Assembly (NCBI GenBank): GCA_018241405.1
Contig: JAFEDY010000040.1
Span: 1-41,464 of the forward strand
Direction of reading: 5' to 3'
DNA: 41,464 nucleotides
Source: Pseudomonadota bacterium
GTDB lineage: Bacteria; Pseudomonadota; Gammaproteobacteria; Burkholderiales; Burkholderiaceae_C
Part shown: piece after piece, positions 36,218 through 41,464 of the stretch
Layout of the letters: every line of letters begins with the position of its first letter
How positions within the stretch are numbered: the stretch's first letter is position 1
The notes under the pieces: generated by a model
Told to the model about the DNA's origin: nothing
The model's database searches: none
Seen by the model: only the letters and a program-made list of their open reading frames with translations
Made by a program: the position numbers and the translations under genes

Positions 36218-37180
36218 TCAGGGCTGGTAGCCCGACTTCTGCACCACCGGCGCCCATTGCGCGCGGTAGGCCTTGAGCATGGCGGTGGTCTGCGCAGGCG
36301 TGCTGGCCACGGGCACGATCTTTGAGTCGTGGAACTTGCGTTGCGTGTCTGCGTCCTGCATCACCTCGCGGATGGCGGCGCCCAGGCGCGCTACGCGATC
36401 CGCCGGCATGCTGGCGGGCGCGAAAAATGCGTTCCAACCGGTGGCCACCAGGTTCAGGCCGGCCTCCTTGAAGGTTGGTACTTGCGGCGAAAAGGACGAG
36501 CGCTGTGGGCCAGAGGTGGCCAGTATGCGCAGCTTACCCGCTTCGTGCTGCTGCAGCAGCGTGTCCAGGGTGTCAAACGCGACTGGCACCTGTCCGCCGA
36601 TCAGGTCGGTGAGCAAGGGGCCGGAGCCGCGGTAGCCCACCACCTGCGCCTTGATCTGCGCCTTCTCGCCCACCATCAGGGCAAAGAAATGCGGCAGGCT
36701 GCCGGTGGCCGGAACACCGAAGTTGGCTTGGTTGGGGTTGGCACGCAGCCAGGCGAACAGATGATCCAGCTCCTTGACCGGTACGGAGGTTGAGACAGCA
36801 ACGCCGAACTCGTAGTCGCTGACGTGCGATACCGGCTGGAAGTCCTTGTCCGGGTCGTAGCCGTTATCCTTGAACACCAGCGGCGCCACCACCATGGTGG
36901 CCGGGTTGGCAAGCACCAGCAGGTTCTGGCTGGCGGGTGCGCCCTTGGTCTGCTGCATGGCCAGGCGGCCACCTGCCCCGGTCTTGTTCTCGACAATCAC
37001 CGGCACGCCCAGCTTGGCGCCGAGCTTGTCGCCTACGATGCGCGCTACGCGGTCGCTGGAGCCGCCGGGTGCGTAAGGGACGATCAGGCGCAAAGTGTTG
37101 TCGCCCTGCGCGAACGCCGCGGGCATCACGGCACCGAGGGCCAAAGCGGCTGTGGCCAGCAATAGGGTTCTTCGTGTCAA
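36218..37180 (-). CDS. Tripartite tricarboxylate transporter binding protein (Bug family) 4, TTG start
   Basis: Periplasmic binding protein, 320 aa, TctC/Bug family. Signal peptide begins LTRRTLLLATAALALGAVM and ends near AFA-QG; then LRLIVPYAPGGSSDRVARIV, VENKTGAGGRLAMQ, and VGYRGSGPLLTDLIGG. There is no ATG at the signal peptide; TTG 37180 is preceded by GGAGACAAGCC, the same leader form as the ATG starts of Bug 2 and Bug 3, so TTG is very probably the start. Its promoter overlaps operator-like repeats shared with the divergent MarR gene. It precedes the sulfatase gene, so the ligand may be a sulfate ester or its product. Confidence 0.9.
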   Translation of the reverse strand: MTRRTLLLATAALALGAVMPAAFAQGDNTLRLIVPYAPGGSSDRVARIVGDKLGAKLGVPVIVENKTGAGGRLAMQQTKGAPASQNLLVLANPATMVVAPLVFKDNGYDPDKDFQPVSHVSDYEFGVAVSTSVPVKELDHLFAWLRANPNQANFGVPATGSLPHFFALMVGEKAQIKAQVVGYRGSGPLLTDLIGGQVPVAFDTLDTLLQQHEAGKLRILATSGPQRSSFSPQVPTFKEAGLNLVATGWNAFFAPASMPADRVARLGAAIREVMQDADTQRKFHDSKIVPVASTPAQTTAMLKAYRAQWAPVVQKSGYQP

Positions 37181-37202
37181 GGCTTGTCTCCTGAATTGAG
37201 TT

Positions 37203-37253
37203 ACTACAGACTTGATGACTGTAGGTTGATGCTTATCAATTGACAAAATCAAT
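37203..37253. promoter_or_regulatory. Bug 4 promoter with nested MarR-type inverted repeats
   Basis: Minus-strand promoter for Bug 4: -35 TTGTCA (37246-37241), 17-nt spacer, -10 TACAGT (37223-37218). Three inverted repeats overlie it: CTACAG/CTGTAG (37204-37209, 37219-37224), TTGAT-N4-ATCAA (37226-37239), and ATTGA-N5-TCAAT (37239-37253). They cover the -10, the spacer and the -35, the expected layout for repression by the divergent MarR protein. Confidence 0.6.
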
Positions 37254-37273
37254 CTTTTTAGGTGATTACCCGC

Positions 37274-37759
37274 ATGGTGTCTGCACGCCTGAATCAACCG
37301 CTGACGATCGACGACATGCTGCTATACGTGCTGTGGGTCATCCAGACCAATGCCGGGCGCGCCGTAGTGCAGCTGTGCGAGACGGAATTCGGTATTAGCC
37401 GGCGTGAATGGCGCTTGCTTGCGCACTTGGCAGGGAATGAGGGACTACAGCCGTCGGAGCTGGCTTTGCGCACCGGACTGGACCGGGCGCGTACCTCGCG
37501 CGCATTGACTACCCTGGTACAGAAACGGCTGGTGCAGCGGATACCCAGACCCGGGAACAGGCGCGAGGTGGTACTGCAGCTGACGGACGCTGGCCGTGCC
37601 CTGCATGCGCGCCTGCTGCCGCGCGTGGCGGACATCCAGGGTCGGTTGTTGTCGGTGCTCACACAGGGGGAGGTTGGGCAGCTGTCCGAGCTGCTTGGCC
37701 GGCTGGCAAAGCAGGCGCGGACGATGGGCGCCGGGCCAGAGCCGTGCAGCGACGCGTGA
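37274..37759 (+). CDS. MarR-family transcriptional regulator
   Basis: Ligand-responsive winged-helix dimer, 161 aa. Recognition region GLQPSELALRTGLDRARTSRALTTLVQKRLVQR and wing IPRPGNRREVVLQLTDAGR are typical of MarR. I use ATG 37274, which has AGGTGA about 9 nt upstream; GTG 37262 is 4 codons longer but lies within that site. It is divergent from Bug 4 and the sulfatase, and the 93-nt spacer holds nested inverted repeats, so repression of both directions until the cognate aromatic or sulfated ligand is present is likely. It converges on lrgB. Confidence 0.9.
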   Translation: MVSARLNQPLTIDDMLLYVLWVIQTNAGRAVVQLCETEFGISRREWRLLAHLAGNEGLQPSELALRTGLDRARTSRALTTLVQKRLVQRIPRPGNRREVVLQLTDAGRALHARLLPRVADIQGRLLSVLTQGEVGQLSELLGRLAKQARTMGAGPEPCSDA

Positions 37760-37791
37760 GTCCAGGCCAGGCGACATGAACGCGTACGCGG

Positions 37792-38511
37792 TCAGGTGGG
37801 CACCAGCGCCACGCAGATGGGCACCAGCACCGCCGTGGCCACGCCGTTCAGGCCCATGGCCAAGGCGGCAAAAGCTCCCGCAGTGGGGTGCACCTGCAGC
37901 TCGCGCGCCGTGCCAATGGCATGTGCCGTGAGACCGATGGCAAAACCGCGTACTGCCGGATCATGTATGCGCAGCAATTGCAAAAGTGGCCCCGCCATCA
38001 CCGCCCCGGCGATGCCCGTGATGGCCACGGCCACGGCCGTGAGCGAGGGCAGGCCTCCCGTGCGCTCGGCCACGGGCAGGGCAAAAGGCATGGAGGCCGA
38101 CTTGGGGGCCAGGGACAGGAGCGTCTCGCGCGTGCCTCCCAGTGCCCAGGCCAGCAGCAGCGCGGAGACGATGGCCACCACGCAGCCTACGAGCAGCGCC
38201 ACGCTGATGGGGCGCCAGAGCTGTCGTATGCGACCGCGCTGGGCAAACAGGGGTACGGCCAGGGCCACCGTGGCTGGTCCGATCATGAAATTGAGCAGAT
38301 CCACGCCGCGGCGGTAGGTGGCGTAGGGCGTGCCCGTGAGCGTCAGCAGGACCACGATGGCGGCCACTGCCGTCAGCACCGGAATCAGCAGCGGGTGGGC
38401 GCCGCTGCGTCGGTACAGCACCAACGCCAGCGCGTAGGCCGCCAGAGTGAGCACCAGCCAGGGCAGGGGCGAGGTTTCCAGCCAGGGCTGAAGGGCATGC
38501 ATGGGCTTCAT
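37792..38511 (-). CDS. lrgB: LrgB/CidB-family membrane protein
   Basis: Inner-membrane protein of 239 aa in the LrgB (YohK) family, linked to murein hydrolase control and to export of small carboxylates in other bacteria. Six or seven hydrophobic spans are visible. The family core is FMIGPATVALAVPLF, then LAPKSASMPFALPVAE and GFAIGLTAHAIGTARELQ, and the end is GAFAALAMGLNGVATAVLVP. It is coupled to lrgA by an ATGA overlap (38508-38511). N-terminal extensions in the same frame lie inside lrgA and are not used. Confidence 0.9.
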   Translation of the reverse strand: MKPMHALQPWLETSPLPWLVLTLAAYALALVLYRRSGAHPLLIPVLTAVAAIVVLLTLTGTPYATYRRGVDLLNFMIGPATVALAVPLFAQRGRIRQLWRPISVALLVGCVVAIVSALLLAWALGGTRETLLSLAPKSASMPFALPVAERTGGLPSLTAVAVAITGIAGAVMAGPLLQLLRIHDPAVRGFAIGLTAHAIGTARELQVHPTAGAFAALAMGLNGVATAVLVPICVALVPT

Positions 38512-38882
38512 TGGCGGCGCTCCGTCTCGTCGGGGCGCTCGCCCTGGGTGCCGCGCAGCAACCATTGCAGCGTCCATGCCGTGGCCATGAGTGTGATGGC
38601 TGCACCTACCACCCCCGCGACAAGAAACGGCAACCACTCCGCGGCAATGCGGTCAAAGTGCAGCATCACGCCGGTAATGGCCGGAATGAACAGCAGCATC
38701 ATGTGCTGCAGCAAACCGCCGGCCGCGCGCTCCAGTGCCTGAGGCACCCGGCCCAGCGCCAGCAGCGCCGCCAGCAGTAGCAACATGCCAGCCAATGGGC
38801 CGGGCAACGGCAGGCTCAGCAGTCGGACCAGTAACTCTCCCAATAGTTGAAAGGCCAGCAGTGCGGTCAGGGCGTAGAGCAT
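38508..38882 (-). CDS. lrgA: LrgA/CidA-family holin-like protein
   Basis: Small membrane protein, 124 aa, with about four hydrophobic segments, the holin-like partner of LrgB. The sequence starts MLYALTALLAFQLLGELLVRLL and contains LPGPLAGMLLLL and HMMLLFIPAITGVMLHFD, the LrgA/CidA signature. It is the first gene of an lrgAB operon, ending with ATGA overlap into lrgB. I use ATG 38882; longer in-frame starts lack a hydrophobic segment. The function of the pair in this group is not known from sequence. Confidence 0.9.
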   Translation of the reverse strand: MLYALTALLAFQLLGELLVRLLSLPLPGPLAGMLLLLAALLALGRVPQALERAAGGLLQHMMLLFIPAITGVMLHFDRIAAEWLPFLVAGVVGAAITLMATAWTLQWLLRGTQGERPDETERRQ

Positions 38883-39077
38883 ATGGGTGCAGGAACGATG
38901 TGGTGCAGGGCTCCGATCCTCGCTCAAAGCGCAATACATGAGGGCGGCTCGGGTGATTGGCCGATTGCGCGCGGCGCTCGCACGCAATACCCTGGTGTGC
39001 ACGTGGAGCAGTCACGGCACAATCGTGTTGGAACAGATGTGACGCCACGTGATCCAACCCCAGAAAGAGAGAACACC

Positions 39078-39305
39078 ATGGCAACAGCTCAGCCCCTTTA
39101 TCACGCGCCTACTTTCGAACCTACGGTCGATGAAATCGCCACGCTCAAGCAACTTGAGATGGGGCAGGCCATCGCAGTGCCCGACGCGCTCAAGCATCAC
39201 TTGTCGGGGCGCCTGTTGGAGTGGGGGTATATCGACAAGTCTCCGTCCGGTGTCTTTCACATCACCGACGTTGGACGCAAGCTCATCAGGCGCCAGGACA
39301 ATTGA
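39078..39305 (+). CDS. Small unknown protein, winged-helix-like
   Basis: A 75-aa cytosolic protein. It reads MATAQPLYHAPTFEPTVDEI, then ALKHHLSGRLLEWGYIDKSPSG and VFHITDVGRKLIRRQ. The last 40 residues have the look of a small winged helix (ends with ITDVGRKL, as in MarR/PadR wings: TxxGRxL), so DNA binding is possible. I do not recognise a named family. AGAGAG lies 7-8 nt before ATG 39078. The upstream 195-nt gap has no clear promoter. Confidence 0.65.
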   Translation: MATAQPLYHAPTFEPTVDEIATLKQLEMGQAIAVPDALKHHLSGRLLEWGYIDKSPSGVFHITDVGRKLIRRQDN

Positions 39306-39733
39306 GTTGCTCGCCTGGCACTGGCGCCCTGCGTTCCGCAGGCCGCTGGTGCTTGGCTTTTGGGCGAGGCTCGGTCATGTTTGAGCAAGGGGCGCGGCAT
39401 TGCGCTTGTGACGACGCGGGTACGGCTCCGTTCTCTGTCGCGACTGCAGCCCTGCGGCAGCAGTCGCGGCTACTCTAGGGCCGGGCCGTACGAAAAGTGG
39501 ACTAGGAGACTGAAGACCCATGATTTTGTGCACAAGCTTCCCATCTCGCCAGCCAGCGGACGAACCGGTCGAGCCGGATGTTCCGGCGCCACCCCCCGAA
39601 CCGGCAGACTCGCCGCCCCACGCGGCGTGGTGACAAGATCCACCATGTTCGCAGCCCCATCGACGGGGTTTTCACATGCATGCTTCTTCACGCATGCGGC
39701 CATTCTTGAAATTGGGCTTCGCCTCGAAAAGGG
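39306..39733. other. 428-nt gap with several hairpins, no supported gene
   Basis: No gene is convincing. Structure is dense: a stem CGCGACTGC/GCAGTCGCG (39439-39447, 39460-39468) with an A-A mismatch and inner GCC/GGC pair; GCCGGA-TGT-TCCGGC (39573-39587); CCACGC-G-GCGTGG (39618-39630); and CCCC...GGGGTTTT (39655-39672). A 77-aa minus frame and a 133-aa plus frame exist, but neither has coding features I trust. Confidence 0.5.
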
Positions 39734-40027
39734 TCAGCTGGCAGCGCCTTGTGCCAGGTAGGGCGGTTGTGCCTGGCTTGCTTCCTTGTGCTTCTTGAGT
39801 GTGGCGATGCGTTGCAGGGAGGCGGCGGGTTGGGAAACCATGCGGGCTTGCTCGTCTCCAGCAAGTTCGGCTTCCAGCCTTGCCGCGCGATGGCGGTACA
39901 TCTTGGCCAGGGCCATATGGTGTTCCGCGGCATTTTCGTGCTCCAGCGCGGCCATGCGCGCTTCGTCCAGGCAGCTCCGGGCGCGTCGTGCATAGATGGT
40001 TGCAGGATCATAGAATCGCTTGAACAT
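39734..40027 (-). CDS. Small unknown protein, helical, Ala/His/Met-rich
   Basis: A 97-aa protein, MFKRFYDPATIYARRARSCL then ARMAALEHENAAEHHMALAKMYRHRAARLEAEL, predicted to be largely helical and coiled-coil, with an unstructured Gln/Pro/Ala tail. I recognise no family. AGGAGA lies about 7 nt before ATG 40027, and the frame is well conserved in character, so it is probably a real small gene. A longer frame to 40144 lacks a ribosome site. It is on the same strand as etfA but 287 nt downstream of it. Confidence 0.6.
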   Translation of the reverse strand: MFKRFYDPATIYARRARSCLDEARMAALEHENAAEHHMALAKMYRHRAARLEAELAGDEQARMVSQPAASLQRIATLKKHKEASQAQPPYLAQGAAS

Positions 40028-40314
40028 GACCGCTCTCCTGGGGTAGTGAGACCATACGATTCGGGCTGCAGTCCTGCGCATCAGGCAACAGCTCTTACAT
40101 CCAACTGACGGAGGCAGTATCAATTCTTTGCGGTAGCAAGGCAATGCATGAAAGGCGCACGCTCATGGTGTCGCGTGCTTGTCCTACATATGCTGTCGTG
40201 GACGTTCCACGCAGCGAAGTGTCACCAAGCGTGAATATGCTTCAGGACTGCCGCCACGCCGAGTACTTCAACCCCAAGGGCATGAAATCCCCCCAGAGCC
40301 TGTTGCCGCGCGGT
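40028..40314. other. 287-nt gap downstream of etfA with a coding-like fragment
   Basis: No intact gene seen. The + strand from about 40237 to 40314, in the frame of ATG 40165, reads MLQDCRHAEYFNPKGMKSPQ with G or C in almost every third position, as in real genes of this genome. It may be the remnant of a gene or chance. No clear terminator for etfA. Confidence 0.35.
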
Positions 40315-41247
40315 TCAAAGGGCGTTGCAGAGTGCCGGCACGGCGACGAACAAATCCGCCTCCAGCCCATAGTCGGCCACGCTGAAGATGGGTGCCTCGG
40401 GGTCCTTGTTGATGGCCACGATGACCTTGCTGTCCTTCATGCCCGCCAGGTGCTGGATGGCCCCCGAGATGCCGCAGGCGATGTAGAGCTGCGGCGCGAC
40501 GATCTTGCCCGTCTGGCCCACCTGCAGGTCGTTGGGCGCGTAGCCCGCGTCCACGGCCGCGCGGCTCGCGCCTATGGCCGCGCCCAGCTTGTCGGCCAGC
40601 GGGGTCATGACCTCGTTGAACTTCTCGCTGCTGCCCAGCGCCCGGCCGCCCGAGACGATGATCTTGGCGGCCGTGAGCTCGGGCCGGTCGTTCTTGGTGA
40701 CCTCGCGGCCCACGAAGCTACTCTTGCCGGCATCCGGCACGGCGGCCACGCTTTCCACTGCGGCCGATCCGCCCGTGGCGGCTGCGGCATCAAAGCCCGT
40801 GCCGCGCACGGTGATGACCTTGACGGCGTCGCCCGACTGCACGGTGGCGATGGCGTTGCCCGCGTAGATGGGGCGCTCGAAGCTGTCGGGGCCCACCACC
40901 TTGGTGATGTCGCTGATCTGCGCCACGTCCAGCTTGGCGGCCACGCGCGGCGCCACGTTCTTGCCGCTGGCCGTGGCCGGGAACAGGAGGTGGCTGTAGT
41001 TGCCGGCAATGGCCAGCACCTGGGCGGCGAGGTTTTCCGCCAGGCCGTCCTTCAAGGCGGCGCCGTCGGCGTGGATCACCTTGCTGACGCCAGCGATCTG
41101 GGCTGCGGCCTGTGCGGCTGCGGCTGCGCCTTCTCCAGCCACCAGCACATGCACCTCGCCCCCGCAGGCTGCGGCGGCGGTGACGGTGTTCAGGGTGGCG
41201 CTCTTGAGGTGAGCGTTGTCGTGTTCTGCGATAACGAGTGCGGTCAT
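40315..41247 (-). CDS. etfA: Electron transfer flavoprotein alpha subunit
   Basis: Takes electrons from acyl-CoA dehydrogenases such as GcdH and passes them to ETF-ubiquinone oxidoreductase. The 310-aa product has the N-terminal domain opening [22 protein letters not shown] and the C-terminal FAD site [12 protein letters not shown], then [35 protein letters not shown], and [18 protein letters not shown]. It starts right after the etfB stop (TAAATG), so the two are translated together as one heterodimer. Confidence 0.96.
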   Translation of the reverse strand: MTALVIAEHDNAHLKSATLNTVTAAAACGGEVHVLVAGEGAAAAAQAAAQIAGVSKVIHADGAALKDGLAENLAAQVLAIAGNYSHLLFPATASGKNVAPRVAAKLDVAQISDITKVVGPDSFERPIYAGNAIATVQSGDAVKVITVRGTGFDAAAATGGSAAVESVAAVPDAGKSSFVGREVTKNDRPELTAAKIIVSGGRALGSSEKFNEVMTPLADKLGAAIGASRAAVDAGYAPNDLQVGQTGKIVAPQLYIACGISGAIQHLAGMKDSKVIVAINKDPEAPIFSVADYGLEADLFVAVPALCNAL

Positions 41248-41464
41248 TTAGATCACCTTGGCTTCATTCTTGAGTTTGGCCACCAGCGTCGCCACGTCGG
41301 GCACCTTGATGCCGGCGCCGCGTTTGGCGGGCTCGGTCACCTTCAGGGTCTTCAGGCGCGGGGCCACATCCACGCCCAAGTCCTCGGGCTTGACGGTGTC
41401 GAGCGGCTTTTTCTTGGCCTTCATGATGTTGGGCAGCGTGACATAGCGCGGCTCGTTCAGGCGC
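41248..41464 (-). CDS. etfB: Electron transfer flavoprotein beta subunit, 3' end only
   Basis: The last 71 codons of etfB; the start lies beyond the right edge. The visible end reads [22 protein letters not shown], then [24 protein letters not shown], and ends [14 protein letters not shown]. This is the C-terminal AMP/recognition-loop part of EtfB. The TAA is followed directly by the etfA ATG, showing tight coupling. Confidence 0.94.
   Translation of the reverse strand, partial: RLNEPRYVTLPNIMKAKKKPLDTVKPEDLGVDVAPRLKTLKVTEPAKRGAGIKVPDVATLVAKLKNEAKVI

Noticed and set aside
39360..39761. A 133-aa + strand frame in the hairpin-rich gap
   Set aside because: No good ribosome site, sequence without recognisable features, and hairpins interrupt it; kept only as part of the gap entry.
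40165..41464. Open + strand frame antisense through etfA and etfB to the window edge
   Set aside because: It stays open because of high GC; the etfA and etfB products on the minus strand are unambiguous. Only its first 50 codons are not antisense.

Overview
The window looks like chromosomal DNA from a high-GC beta-proteobacterium, most likely family Comamonadaceae (Acidovorax / Alicycliphilus / Diaphorobacter type). Four things support this: core genes that are clearly betaproteobacterial (rpsT-murJ, purM-AI-2E permease, hda-HAD-pcnB-folK, gcdH, etfBA), four orphan periplasmic binding proteins of the Bug/TctC type, very GC-rich codon use, and a hairpin repeat of a kind I associate with this family. 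I see no tRNA, rRNA, CRISPR array, transposase or integrase.

Region 1 (1-8.8 kb) is an accessory cassette. Five genes are packed on the + strand: a dual nuclease (Cas4-like PD-(D/E)XK fused to a DEDDy exonuclease, DUF2779 type), a WYL-domain regulator, a 442-aa protein I cannot place, a phospholipase-D-type nuclease, and a large SNF2/DEAH helicase. Spacing is 1 nt, 52 nt (holding a candidate 10-codon leader ORF coupled to the next start), 3 nt, and a 14-nt overlap. Base composition is visibly lower in GC than the neighbours. The best reading is a WYL-controlled anti-phage or DNA-targeting defence operon whose promoter, and perhaps more genes, lie left of the window.

Region 2 (9-22.4 kb) is housekeeping: rpsT and divergent murJ, a SirB1-type protein, a universal stress protein, an AI-2E family permease and purM, a lipoprotein gamma-glutamyltransferase, then the tight + strand run hda, HAD phosphatase, pcnB, folK, and an ArnT-like glycosyltransferase.

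Region 3 (22.4-28 kb) is a catabolic or uptake module. A LysR gene, a UroD/MtaA-like gene and two Bug binding proteins lie on the minus strand, divergent from a PLP-dependent cysteine-synthase-fold lyase. Region 4 (28-31.2 kb) holds an iron-sulfur flavoprotein reductase, an SDR, and two small envelope proteins.

Region 5 (31.3-37.8 kb) has two regulated uptake/catabolism units. One is gcdH with a Bug protein and a divergent LysR. The other is a Bug protein plus a sulfatase with a divergent MarR; nested inverted repeats sit in the shared promoter. Region 6 (37.8-41.5 kb) has lrgAB, two small unknown genes around a hairpin-rich gap, and etfA with the 3' end of etfB at the window edge.
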